Positions 17,131 to 25,304 of a DNA stretch of 64,000 nucleotides are shown one piece after another. Both the position numbers and the translations under genes were made by a program. Numbering within the stretch: position 1 is the first letter of the stretch; every line of letters starts with the position of its first letter. The notes beneath the pieces are model-generated. The model saw only the letters and a program-made list of their open reading frames with translations. It had not been told where the DNA came from and did not search any database. Source of the DNA: Rhodothermaceae bacterium Tc-Br11_B2g6_7 (lineage in GTDB: Bacteria > Bacteroidota > Rhodothermia > Rhodothermales > Salinibacteraceae); assembly GCA_001564055.1 (NCBI GenBank), contig LKNB01000009.1, forward strand, positions 1-64,000, in the 5' to 3' direction.

Positions 17131-18120
17131 TCAAGCCTCGTCGGCTTCCGGGTCGAATGCTTCATCCACCGCGTTGTGCAGAGCAATGCGGACGTTGCGC
17201 ATGAATCCCTCAAACTGGGGGCGCTGGACGGGGCTGTTCTCGAACCGCTTGCGAAAGGTCGCGAGGTCGAGCTCCACCCACTCACGGAGCTCGGTTTCCG
17301 TCGTATGCTCGCGCGGGAGAAAGCCCGGTTCATCGGTGGCGTACTTGAATTTATTCCACGGGCACACGTCTTGGCACACGTCGCAGCCAAAGATCCAGTT
17401 GCCCATGTCGCCCGCGAGGTCCGCCGGGATGTCGTCGGTGCGGTGTTCGATGGTGAGGTAGGAGATGCACCGGTTGGCGTCTACCGCGTACGGCTCGTAG
17501 ATGGCATCGGTGGGGCAGTGGTCGATGCAGCGCGTGCACGAGCCGCAGAAGTCTTCCACGGGGGCATCGGCGGGCAGCGGCACGTCGATGATGAGCTCGC
17601 CGATAAAAAACCACGAGCCCATGTCCCGATTCAGCAAGTTGGAGTGCTTGCCCTGCCACCCCAGCCCACTGCGCGCGGCCCAGGCCTTATCCATCACCGG
17701 GGCTGAGTCGACGAACGCCCGCCCGTTCACCTCGCCAAGTTGCTCTTCCAGCCACTCGAAGAGCTGATAGAGCTTATCCTTCATGAGTTGGTGATAGTCG
17801 TCGCCCCAGGCGTACCGGCTGATTTTTCCGATCGCTGGATCGTCGCAGTGCGTTTCGGGCACGTAGTAGTTGTGTAGCAGCGAAACGACGGACGTGGCAC
17901 CCGGCACCAGCTTCGTAGGGTCGATGCGCTTGTCGAAGTTGCGCTCCATCCACGACATGGTCGCGTGGCGGCCCTCCAGGAGCCATTGTTCAAGCCGAAA
18001 CGCCTCCTCGTCCAGCGGCTCGGCCGTGGAGATGCCGCATGCATCAAACCCGAGGCGCTGCGCTTCCGCCTTGAGGGCCTGCGCAAGGCGGCGTTGAGCG
18101 TGGCGGTCGAAGCCGGGCAT
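17131..18120 (-). CDS. queG: Epoxyqueuosine reductase
   Basis: QueG performs the last step of queuosine synthesis in tRNA, reducing epoxyqueuosine with a cobalamin and two [4Fe-4S] clusters. The 329-residue frame shows 'DSAPVMDKAWAARSGLGWQG' (catalytic Asp near 134), the first cluster block 'CGSCTRCIDHCPTDAI' near 190 and the second 'CDVCQDVCPWNKF' near 245. I start at the ATG at 18120, which gives the normal family length; upstream ATGs at 18153 and 18270 add residues with no family resemblance. It is 62 bases ahead of the beta-lactamase-like gene on the same strand. Confidence 0.95.
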   Translation of the reverse strand: MPGFDRHAQRRLAQALKAEAQRLGFDACGISTAEPLDEEAFRLEQWLLEGRHATMSWMERNFDKRIDPTKLVPGATSVVSLLHNYYVPETHCDDPAIGKISRYAWGDDYHQLMKDKLYQLFEWLEEQLGEVNGRAFVDSAPVMDKAWAARSGLGWQGKHSNLLNRDMGSWFFIGELIIDVPLPADAPVEDFCGSCTRCIDHCPTDAIYEPYAVDANRCISYLTIEHRTDDIPADLAGDMGNWIFGCDVCQDVCPWNKFKYATDEPGFLPREHTTETELREWVELDLATFRKRFENSPVQRPQFEGFMRNVRIALHNAVDEAFDPEADEA

Positions 18121-18245
18121 AAGGTCAGGAAAAATAGGAGCGAGCCATCGCATACGTCCCACCGAGGGGCGGGGGCGTACGTTCCAGTAGACGGGCGTTT
18201 TGGTAGACGAGTGGTCGCACCAACCGGTATCCGAGGGGCGCACAA

Positions 18246-18280
18246 AAAAAGCGGGCCTGCCCGAAGACAAGCCCGCTTGA
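18246..18280 (-). terminator. Intrinsic terminator of the OmpA-like gene
   Basis: On the minus strand AAGCGGGC, a loop, and GCCCGCTT are followed by an uninterrupted T tract (seven A residues on the plus strand at about 18244-18250). It lies 55 bases past the stop codon of the OmpA-like gene. Confidence 0.85.
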
Positions 18281-18334
18281 TGTTGCGTGTGCTGCTATGT
18301 TACGTCCTCGGTAGAGGACGATCCGTGGGTGAGC

Positions 18335-19876
18335 TTAGTTGCGCACCGGGATCGTGTCCACGCGGCGGAACTCCTCGGCACCGGCCTTCTTGGCGCCTTC
18401 GCCTGTGCGGCCCATGCCTTGGACGGTGAAGCGATCAGCGGAGAGGCCCTGGTCGAGGTAGAACTGCTCCACGGCGCGGGCGCGGTCCTCAGAGAGCTCC
18501 TGCGGGTTCCGTTCGAACGGTCCGACGAAGCCTTCGATGCGGCCGCTGGTGTTCGGGCAGTCCTGGAAGATCTGCACGTTCTCCATCAGGCGGCTCTGGC
18601 CTTCGTCTGTGAGGACGCTGGAGTTTTGGTCGAAGAACGCGGAGTTCATCTCAACCACTTCAGCGCAGTAGTCAGCCTCGGCGGTAGCAACCGTGATGTC
18701 GAGGGTAGCGGTGTCGTCGCCGGCTTCATTCGAAGCGGTGAGCGTTACCGTGTAATCCCCGGCGGTGTTGAACGTGTGGCTCGGGCTCTCGCCGGTGCCC
18801 GTGTTGCCGTCACCAAAGTCCCAAGCGTAGTCGATCGGCGTGCTGCCGGTGACGTTGCTGCTAAATTGCACCGAGGTGTCCGTATCCGGATCCATCGGAT
18901 CAGCCGAGATCGTGATGATCTCTGCCGGTGCCAGCACAGTAACCTGGCGCGTGGCCGTGTCGGTGCTGCGCTCGTTGGAGGCCGTGAAGGTGACCGTGTA
19001 CTCGCCTTCCTCGGCGTAGCTGTGGTTCACAAGCAGCCCACTGGTTGTGGTGCCGTCGCCAAAGTCCCAGGTGTAGGATACAGGGCGGGTGGCCTCCTCG
19101 TCGTTCGTGGTGGCCGTGAAGGTACCCTGCTCATTCACGTTGAGGCGCGTCGGGCCGTCCGTAGCGAGGACTTCAACCGCGGTAAAGGCCGACTTGAAGT
19201 TCACCTTCAGGCCAAAGCCGAGCGCCGTAAGGAAGTCGGCGGAGGCGTCGAAGCCGAACGTGTCGTCAAACCCAGTCTTCTCCTCGGTGCCGTCGGCGGC
19301 ATCATTAGGGAAGACCATATTGGTTGTCAGATCGAAAAACAGCGAGGTGCGCCGGTTGAGTGCGATGTCAAGCCCGGCACCAATCGTTGGACCAAAGCCA
19401 ACCTCGTCAGAGGTAGTGGTGCGGTCGGGAAAGGTCGCCGTTTCTCCCCACGTTACGTTCGCACCAAGCTTGAGGTACGGCGCGATGCGGCTGTCAGCAT
19501 TCGCGAAGTTGTACTGACCCGTCAGCATGATGGAGTTGCGCGTTGTGGGGTCGTCCTCGATGGCACCGGACGTTTCGCTTCCAAACTGCGTGATGACCGG
19601 GTAATCGGCAAAGCGGTAGTCCAGGTTCAGGCTGAACGGCACGGAGAACTGATAACCGATGCCAATACCGAGGGCGTACGGAAACTTGCCGTCGATATCG
19701 AATTCGTCACCACTGAAGAGCGTTTGCTTGTTATCGCCCAAGTAATGAGAGATGCCAACCTGCGGCTTCACAAAAAAGGTGCGATCCGGACGCAGGTCCT
19801 GGGCCTCGGCGCTGGTCGTCACTGCAAACAGCAGCGCGATCACCAAGGCGGTGGAAGTCAGGTAACGTTTGATCAT
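18335..19876 (-). CDS. Outer-membrane protein: beta-barrel, two PKD domains and a C-terminal OmpA-like domain
   Basis: The 513-residue product has a signal peptide ('AVTTSAEAQ') from the ATG at 19876, a barrel-like region to about 210, two PKD repeats with 'YTWDFGDGT' and 'YAWDFGDGN' signatures, and an OmpA/MotB-type end with 'LSEDRARAV'. The latter normally binds peptidoglycan. The usual GHTD segment reads 'GFVGP', so the conserved Asp that contacts diaminopimelate is absent while the Arg is kept. Likely an abundant porin-like tether; it has its own terminator and a 700-base upstream region. A TACCTTAC box lies on its coding strand at 19892-19899. Confidence 0.88.
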   Translation of the reverse strand: MIKRYLTSTALVIALLFAVTTSAEAQDLRPDRTFFVKPQVGISHYLGDNKQTLFSGDEFDIDGKFPYALGIGIGYQFSVPFSLNLDYRFADYPVITQFGSETSGAIEDDPTTRNSIMLTGQYNFANADSRIAPYLKLGANVTWGETATFPDRTTTSDEVGFGPTIGAGLDIALNRRTSLFFDLTTNMVFPNDAADGTEEKTGFDDTFGFDASADFLTALGFGLKVNFKSAFTAVEVLATDGPTRLNVNEQGTFTATTNDEEATRPVSYTWDFGDGTTTSGLLVNHSYAEEGEYTVTFTASNERSTDTATRQVTVLAPAEIITISADPMDPDTDTSVQFSSNVTGSTPIDYAWDFGDGNTGTGESPSHTFNTAGDYTVTLTASNEAGDDTATLDITVATAEADYCAEVVEMNSAFFDQNSSVLTDEGQSRLMENVQIFQDCPNTSGRIEGFVGPFERNPQELSEDRARAVEQFYLDQGLSADRFTVQGMGRTGEGAKKAGAEEFRRVDTIPVRN

Positions 19877-20594
19877 AGGGGATTCCTCGTTGTAAGGTAG
19901 TCTAAGGGGTGATTGAAAAGGCGTAGCGCTGCGTGCAACTCGCAAGGTGCGGAAGATGAAGCTGTACGCTCAATAATGCAACGGTTCACACGATCTATGC
20001 AAGTTGAGTGTGTCTGAAGTCGTGTCGGCATCGCCCATCACGCTTAGGCAAGGAGACGCTAACTTAAGCAACAGGTGGTGTTAAGACAAGCCCTTTTTGC
20101 CGCTGCTTGTGAAATTGTGACAATGTAGGGTGCGTTGAAGAAATGAATCGTGCACGTTATCGAAAGGGCACATTGGGAACGTAGCAGCAGATGCAATGAA
20201 AAGAAGGAACGTTCAGGTAGCGTACACAAGCGACAATCGTATCCACCACGAGGATTTACGCATCCATATGTGAAAACGAAGCCAAGAGGCGGTCTGACGG
20301 CTACTTTCGGATCACACCATCCCAAGGCAGACCAAGCCGCTGGGATTGGAATGAATCTCAACTGCCCTGCGACAAAAAACTTGCCAATCTGGTTTCTGTC
20401 AAACGCTGCGCATTCCACGCACCCCGCTTCCTACCGAGCCCTCTAAAACGGCATTCGTGGACCACGCAGCATGATGCGCGGTCCACTGATGTGCATGCGG
20501 GAGCGGGGACTGCCCGCACGTGGGCGAGGCCCTACGTCTTGGCAATGCCCGCGCGGTTCGCTTGAATGCGCGCTTCGCTTAAAACCGCAGGGCT
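19877..20594. other. Long intergenic region upstream of the OmpA-like gene
   Basis: About 700 bases, visibly richer in A+T than the surrounding genes. Both strands have frames of about 100 codons here, but their Cys/His/Pro-rich translations look random. An inverted repeat GTGGACC...GGTCCAC lies at about 20457-20486 between here and rpsT. It probably holds the 5' control region of the OmpA-like gene and the 3' end of the rpsT transcript. A small RNA is possible but not shown. Confidence 0.4.
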
Positions 20595-20852
20595 TTACGC
20601 TTCCAGCGCGTTAACGTGCTGTTCCAGCCGGCTCTTGTAGCGGGCGGCCTTGTTCTTGTGCAGCAGGCCCTTTGAGGTAAGCCGGTCAATCTTCGCCTTC
20701 ACCTCAGGAAGAAATTCAGCAGCTTCAGCCTTGTCTTCCATGGACTCCAGCCGCTTGATCATGGAGCGCATACGGCTGCGGTGCATCCGGTTGCGGGCTT
20801 GGCGTTTGGCATTTTGGCGGACGCGCTTAACAGCAGACTTGTGTCGGGGCAT
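20595..20852 (-). CDS. rpsT: 30S ribosomal protein S20
   Basis: The 85-residue, very basic protein begins 'MPRHKSAVKRVRQNAKRQ', the hallmark S20 N-terminus, and has the typical three-helix length. S20 binds 16S rRNA early in small-subunit assembly. It is a single-gene unit, divergent from the M23 peptidase gene. Confidence 0.97.
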   Translation of the reverse strand: MPRHKSAVKRVRQNAKRQARNRMHRSRMRSMIKRLESMEDKAEAAEFLPEVKAKIDRLTSKGLLHKNKAARYKSRLEQHVNALEA

Positions 20853-21068
20853 AAGGCTTTAAGAATGACATGGGCAATAATTTCTGTGCGTCACGATGTG
20901 GTTGTGTGACGCTATGCTTAAGCACGGTAAAAATCTCTTTGCCCCTGCTTCGTTTCCTGGCCATTTGTGAATAGCGCACGAGGAACCCCGGAATCCATGG
21001 CTCCGTTGCCGCAGCCCGTATGGGCCATGGGTGCCCACGCCATAGATTAGCTCGTTGGAGGATGCTGC

Positions 21069-21980
21069 ATGTGGGACGTCATAAAGGAACTGCTGCGCCA
21101 GCCCGAGCGGCCTCGAAAGGTTATGATAATGGACGAGGCGTACCGTGAAGAGCCTGCGGTTTACCACATCGCGCCGCGCACGCTACTTTGGGTTAGCGGC
21201 GGCGCCCTGCTGACCAGCGGGCTGCTGATGGTTGTTCTGGTCGTGTACACCCCCCTGTTGTATTGGCTCCCGGGGCAGGTTGACCCCGAGGTGGAGCAGC
21301 AGGCGCGGCTCTCGGCCCTGCGCGTGGCTGCACTGGAAGACTCCCTGGCCCTACAACAGGCGTACATGGATGACATCCGGCAACTCATCATGGGCGATAT
21401 TCGGGCGTCGGGTGGGGAAGGTGCACCTGAGATATCACCACCGGAGACGCCTGCGCGCTCCGGCGACGCATCGGTATATCTGCCGGAAGATGCTTCGCCC
21501 GAGTGGGAAGATCATACCGCGCCTGCGCTCACCCTCACACGGTTGCCCCTGCAGTTGGCAGCTGCTGGCGACGGGGCTGCCTCGTCCCCCCTCGTAGCGG
21601 GAGGGCTGTCGCTCCCGGCCCCGCCGCCTGTCAATGGCATCCTGACCCGGGGCTTCGACCCGCGCTCCGGACACTTCGGCATCGACTTCGCGGCTGAGGA
21701 AGGCTCGCCGGTGCGTTCGGTAGGGGAGGGCTACGTCATTATGGCCGACTGGACGCACGACGGAGGGTACACCATAGCCGTGCAGCATGGAATGGGGTAT
21801 GTATCCGTCTACAAACACAACCAGCGGCTGCTCAAACGTACGGGCGACCGTGTGTCGGCTCAGGAAACCATTGCGCTTAGTGGCAATTCGGGAGAGCTCA
21901 CAACGGGGCCGCACCTGCACTTTGAGCTTTGGCAGCATGGCCTCGCGCAGGACCCCCGGCACGCACTCCTCGGACTTTAA
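21069..21980 (+). CDS. M23 family peptidoglycan endopeptidase, membrane-anchored
   Basis: The 303-residue product has a short cytoplasmic N-terminus, one membrane helix (about 39-65), a short coiled region and a C-terminal LytM/M23 domain. Zinc ligands are visible in 'GHFGIDFA' (His and Asp, about 199-204) and 'HLHFELW' (about 281-287). Such enzymes cut peptide cross-links in murein. A purine-rich GGAGG precedes the ATG, unusual in this window. The bactofilin gene begins 82 bases downstream. M23 peptidase/bactofilin pairs occur in many bacteria, where the filament places the hydrolase. Confidence 0.92.
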   Translation: MWDVIKELLRQPERPRKVMIMDEAYREEPAVYHIAPRTLLWVSGGALLTSGLLMVVLVVYTPLLYWLPGQVDPEVEQQARLSALRVAALEDSLALQQAYMDDIRQLIMGDIRASGGEGAPEISPPETPARSGDASVYLPEDASPEWEDHTAPALTLTRLPLQLAAAGDGAASSPLVAGGLSLPAPPPVNGILTRGFDPRSGHFGIDFAAEEGSPVRSVGEGYVIMADWTHDGGYTIAVQHGMGYVSVYKHNQRLLKRTGDRVSAQETIALSGNSGELTTGPHLHFELWQHGLAQDPRHALLGL

Positions 21981-22062
21981 GCCTTTCAGGACGCCTCCTC
22001 GCTTGTCCAGTGTACTGATGGTATGCTGCTGACGACCGAGCCACTGCTTCCTGCCGCACACT

Positions 22063-22563
22063 ATGGGCATCTTCAGACGTAACGACACGGACTCCAACAA
22101 CACCATGGCACAATCCTCCAGCGGGACCCCGAACCAGGTAAACATGATTGCCGCTGACGCTACCTTCGAGGGTACGCTTCGGGCGACCAGCGACGTCCGG
22201 ATTAGCGGCCGGCTCGACGGCACCCTGGATGTGGAGGGCCGCGTTGTCGTAGCTGAAGGGGGCACCGTGGAGGGAGAAATCACGGCGGCCAACATTGATG
22301 TGGCGGGCACCGTGGAGGGCGAACTGGTGGCCCGCGAGCTGCTTGTCCTTCGCGCCTCAGCCGTGGTGGAAGGGCAACTGCAGTCGGAGCGGCTGGTCAT
22401 TGAAGAGGGCGCCGTGTTTCACGGCGAGTGCATCATGGGTGAGCAAGCCCGCAAGGCCCTTCAGCACACCGAGGCAGGCGGGTCATCCAAAGCTGCGGCC
22501 TCATCGAAAGCCAAAAGCAAAGACACAGCTGCAGGAAAGGCGAAAGCGGGCGCCGGGCAATAG
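22063..22563 (+). CDS. Bactofilin (polymer-forming cytoskeletal protein)
   Basis: The 166-residue protein has the right-handed beta-helix core of bactofilins at about 25-125 with repeated 'G.l.v.g.v.G.v.a..v.V..gG.V.G.i.a' spacing and unstructured ends; the C-tail is Lys/Ala/Ser-rich. Bactofilins polymerise without nucleotides and shape the cell or localise wall enzymes. The preceding M23 peptidase is its likely partner. Confidence 0.93.
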   Translation: MGIFRRNDTDSNNTMAQSSSGTPNQVNMIAADATFEGTLRATSDVRISGRLDGTLDVEGRVVVAEGGTVEGEITAANIDVAGTVEGELVARELLVLRASAVVEGQLQSERLVIEEGAVFHGECIMGEQARKALQHTEAGGSSKAAASSKAKSKDTAAGKAKAGAGQ

Positions 22564-22671
22564 GCAACACATCTTGAGACCGAAGCTCCTGCCCGCGCAC
22601 GTCCTGCCGTCGTACCCGCCACACGCTATGCGCCCCTTCCCCTCAGCCCCTATTCCGGTGCATCGACCTTG

Positions 22672-22980
22672 ATGGCGAAAAATGACGCGAATACCGATCG
22701 GGGGTCCTGGCAGCAGGCCATGGGCGATGCCGGGCCGTACGTGGGGCTGGGGCTGCAGATGGGCTTGACGGTGGCGTTCTACCTCCTGGCGGGGCTTGGG
22801 CTGGATGTATGGCTGGATACAGGCCCGATCTTCATGCTGATCGGGGGAGGGATAGGTCTGGCGATGATGTTTATTGTGCTTGTGCGAGCCACGCAAGACC
22901 TCAATCAGAAAGCCGAGCGGGCCCGCAGGGAAGCGGCAGCGAAGCGGAAGGATAGAGAGCAAACCCCGAGTGATAGCTAA
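22672..22980 (+). CDS. atpZ: AtpZ/AtpI-family membrane protein of the ATP synthase operon
   Basis: The 102-residue product has two membrane helices (about 23-45 and 52-72) and a basic, charged C-terminal tail, as in AtpZ (F0F1-ATPase associated, PF09527). These proteins accompany atp operons and are linked to Mg2+ supply and c-ring assembly. The start is the ATG at 22672; a TTG one codon earlier is in frame. The Asp-Thr-Gly-Pro turn between helices is a family feature. Confidence 0.85.
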   Translation: MAKNDANTDRGSWQQAMGDAGPYVGLGLQMGLTVAFYLLAGLGLDVWLDTGPIFMLIGGGIGLAMMFIVLVRATQDLNQKAERARREAAAKRKDREQTPSDS

Positions 22981-23001
22981 CGCCGGTGCTTTCATATACA
23001 T

Positions 23002-23030
23002 GAGGCGCCGCAGGAAGGCGCCTCTTTCGT
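23002..23030 (+). terminator. Hairpin between atpZ and atpI, possible weak terminator
   Basis: GAGGCGCC (23002-23009), loop GCAGGAA, GGCGCCTC (23017-23024), then TTTCGTT. The stem is perfect and strong but the T tract is interrupted, so partial termination or RNA end protection fits better than full termination. Confidence 0.55.
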
Positions 23031-23092
23031 TGCACAGCATAGGCTGGAGCGCTCCGTTTTGCTTTCATTTATTATTCACCCCTCATCGCACG

Positions 23093-23120
23093 TTGCAGCG
23101 GGTCTTGCGTTGTACCTTCC
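23093..23120 (+). promoter_or_regulatory. Candidate promoter for atpI-atpBEFHAG
   Basis: TTG (23093-23095), 17 bases and TACCTTCC (23113-23120) resemble TTG / TAnnTTTG. It follows the atpZ hairpin and lies 41 bases before the GTG of atpI. This suggests atpZ may be transcribed separately from the main atp operon. Confidence 0.4.
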
Positions 23121-23161
23121 CGTTACAGCCGCCGGAATAAAAATAGCGCCGGCCCGACGGC

Positions 23162-23533
23162 GTGCAGGCCCTAACGCCGTACCGTAGCGATGATTATCCC
23201 GTGCACTTGTTCACCACGTACCCGCTTACTACATTTATGCTCATGAGCATTGGTCTCGGTGTGACGGTGGGAGCGGCTTACGGGCTTAGCGCCTATGCCA
23301 CCCTACGCTATGCGGCACAGCGCGAGGGCAGAGCCTTCATGCAGTTCTTTATGGGCGGCATGGTCGCCCGCATCGTGGGCCTGATGATTGTGGTGGGGCT
23401 GATTGCCGCGCTCCTGCCTATTCTTCCGCTGCCGTTTCTGCTTGCTCTTATCGTTCCCCTTATCGGCACGGTGATGGTCGAAGTTCGCGAAGCACTTCGC
23501 ATGGTCAACGAATCTTCTACCTCAGCTTCATGA
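23162..23533 (+). CDS. atpI: ATP synthase subunit I-like membrane protein
   Basis: The 123-residue hydrophobic protein has about four membrane helices and sits directly ahead of atpB, the usual place of AtpI. The sequence is weakly conserved in this family, so position carries most of the call. The start is GTG at 23162. Its stop codon TGA overlaps an upstream ATG of the atpB frame (ATGA at 23530), consistent with coupling. Confidence 0.75.
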   Translation: MQALTPYRSDDYPVHLFTTYPLTTFMLMSIGLGVTVGAAYGLSAYATLRYAAQREGRAFMQFFMGGMVARIVGLMIVVGLIAALLPILPLPFLLALIVPLIGTVMVEVREALRMVNESSTSAS

Positions 23534-23613
23534 TGTTGGCACTGCGATTTTATACCTTGCTAACGGTTATTCCAGAATTGCCCTTTCGCTTACCGCGGCT
23601 AACACGTTTACCA

Positions 23614-24816
23614 ATGTCTGTAACACCGTACCGCACCCGTCTCGCTGGCGTGCTTGCGCTGGCTCTCCTGTTGTTCGTTGGTAGCCCGGCGTCCGTGCAG
23701 GCAGATTCCGTGGAGGGAGACCCGGATGCCATCGGCCACTCGGCCAACGGCAACTACCTCGACCTGATGCCCATAGACAAAGTTGAGCTTCCGCGGCTGC
23801 TGCTGACGCGTCATGCGGACGGCCTCTCATTCGACGTGTACGGCACGACGAAGGCGGCGCTTGAGTCCGGGCGGTACGTCATCATGGATGGCGAAGGAAA
23901 TGTCCTTTCGGAAGCCGAGACGCAGTATGCCATCAATGAGAAAAAGCACTACAACTTCCCCCTGGCGGCAGCATCAGGGCCGGGCATCGTAATCGACTTT
24001 TCCATCACGCGGCATCTGCTGGCCGTTTTTCTCGCCGCGCTGTTGCTCATGATCATTGGATTGCGGTTGGGCGCGCGGTACCGGCGCGGGATTGGCCGAG
24101 AGGAAGCGCCCCGCGGAACGTGGCAGAACATGATGGAAGTGCTCATCATCTTCGTCCGCGACGAAATAGCAAAGCCTGCGATTGGCGGCAAGTACGCGCG
24201 CTACATGCCGTTCCTCCTGACGGCCTTCTTCTTTATTCTGATCGGTAACTTGCTGGGGCTTATTCCGTGGGGCGTAACCGCTACGTCCAATCTTATGGTG
24301 ACGGGCACGCTGGCAGGTTTTACCTTTGTTATTACGCAGGTCTCAGGCACCAAAGATTACTGGCGCCACATTTTTAACCCGCCCGGTGTGCCCGCCTTTG
24401 TGAAACCCTTCCTGGTGCCCGCCGAGTTTATCGGGCTCTTCACCAAGCCACTTGCGCTCGCTTTCCGTCTCTTTGGTAATATGGTGAGCGGCCACCTGGT
24501 CATCGTAAGCGTCATCGGACTCATCTTTATATTCAGTGCGCAGTTTGGTGCAGCGTGGGGCGCGGGCTCCGTCCTCGTGAGTGTGCCGGTTACGCTGTTT
24601 GTCTGGATGCTGAAGTTTGCCATTAGCTTCATTCAGGCGTACGTCTTCACCATCCTCTCGGCCCTCTTTATTGGGATGGCGCTGGAAGAGCACGAGCATG
24701 AGCACCACGAAGACGAGCCGGAGCCGCACGAAGCACTGCTGGACCAGGCGGAAGAGTACGTGCCTGGCGATGGCGTAAGCACCACGGAGCGCCCGACGCC
24801 CCAGCCCACCGTCTAA
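23614..24816 (+). CDS. atpB: ATP synthase F0 subunit a
   Basis: Proton-channel subunit a. The essential Arg lies in 'LAFRLFGNMVSGH', and the C-terminal 'SFIQAYVFTILSALFIGMAL' helix is typical. I place the start at ATG 23614 because it yields a clean signal peptide ('LLLFVGSPASVQAD') and an exported N-terminal region of about 100 residues, a trait of Bacteroidota/Chlorobi subunits. An in-frame ATG at 23530 that overlaps the atpI stop is an alternative. After the last helix there is a His/Glu-rich tail of about 45 residues. Confidence 0.93.
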   Translation: MSVTPYRTRLAGVLALALLLFVGSPASVQADSVEGDPDAIGHSANGNYLDLMPIDKVELPRLLLTRHADGLSFDVYGTTKAALESGRYVIMDGEGNVLSEAETQYAINEKKHYNFPLAAASGPGIVIDFSITRHLLAVFLAALLLMIIGLRLGARYRRGIGREEAPRGTWQNMMEVLIIFVRDEIAKPAIGGKYARYMPFLLTAFFFILIGNLLGLIPWGVTATSNLMVTGTLAGFTFVITQVSGTKDYWRHIFNPPGVPAFVKPFLVPAEFIGLFTKPLALAFRLFGNMVSGHLVIVSVIGLIFIFSAQFGAAWGAGSVLVSVPVTLFVWMLKFAISFIQAYVFTILSALFIGMALEEHEHEHHEDEPEPHEALLDQAEEYVPGDGVSTTERPTPQPTV

Positions 24817-24913
24817 GTCCATTTGATTACGACGGAGAGCCTCTGTATCAAACCCCTGTTAGAATGTACCCCTGTTGTGCAGTGCACGGCGACACATGAC
24901 GTGCCTGCGCCTC

Positions 24914-24931
24914 GCGGCCCGCTTGGGCCGC
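24914..24931 (+). other. GC-rich hairpin ahead of atpE
   Basis: GCGGCCC, loop GCTT, GGGCCGC: a perfect 7-bp stem with a four-base loop in the 160-base atpB-atpE spacer. No T tract follows, so RNA processing or stabilisation is more likely than termination. Confidence 0.6.
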
Positions 24932-24976
24932 ACCTGATCAACTTCATCACACCTAAACTCACGACACCCCAGTTTC

Positions 24977-25207
24977 ATGGAACCCATTTCATTTGCTTAC
25001 CTCGCTGCCGGTCTTGCCCTGCTGGGCGCCACCCTTGCTGCCGGTCTCGGCATTGGGCGTCTGGCTGCCGCTGCCATGGAAGGCACGGCGCGCCAGCCGG
25101 AAGCCGCTAACGACATCCGTACCAGCATGATTATTGCCGCCGCCCTGATTGAGGGTGTGGCCATTATTGCTGAGGTGGTCGCGCTGGTCCTCATCTTCGC
25201 CGGCTGA
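24977..25207 (+). CDS. atpE: ATP synthase F0 subunit c
   Basis: The 76-residue helical hairpin has the family blocks 'AAGLGIGRLAAAAMEGTARQPE' (helix 1 and loop) and 'MIIAAALIEGVAII' (helix 2, ion-binding Glu59). An additional Glu66 lies two helical turns after Glu59 where most family members have a hydrophobic residue. The gene has long spacers on both sides, each with a strong hairpin, unlike the tight junctions of the rest of the operon. Confidence 0.96.
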   Translation: MEPISFAYLAAGLALLGATLAAGLGIGRLAAAAMEGTARQPEAANDIRTSMIIAAALIEGVAIIAEVVALVLIFAG

Positions 25208-25251
25208 TTTCCCTCTTGCTCGTTCGGCAACCGCCGCTGCGAGTGCACGGT

Positions 25252-25268
25252 AGGCACGTCTCGTGCCT
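25252..25268 (+). other. Hairpin between atpE and atpF
   Basis: AGGCACG, loop TCT, CGTGCCT: a perfect 7-bp stem 44 bases after the atpE stop. No T tract follows. Together with the stem at 24914 it brackets atpE. Confidence 0.55.
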
Positions 25269-25304
25269 GCTCGCGGTGCCTCTTTTCTGCCCTCCGATAC
25301 ACTC

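Noticed and set aside
18287-19900. 537-codon plus-strand frame opposite the OmpA-like gene
   Set aside because: Shadow of a gene with signal peptide, PKD and OmpA motifs and its own terminator.
20059-20418. 119-codon minus-strand frame in the intergenic region
   Set aside because: Cys-rich, irregular translation with no leader or family signal, in a lower-G+C spacer; reads as random.
20150-20446. 98-codon plus-strand frame overlapping the same spacer
   Set aside because: Biased to His/Pro/Arg with no conserved pattern and opposed by an equally long frame on the other strand.
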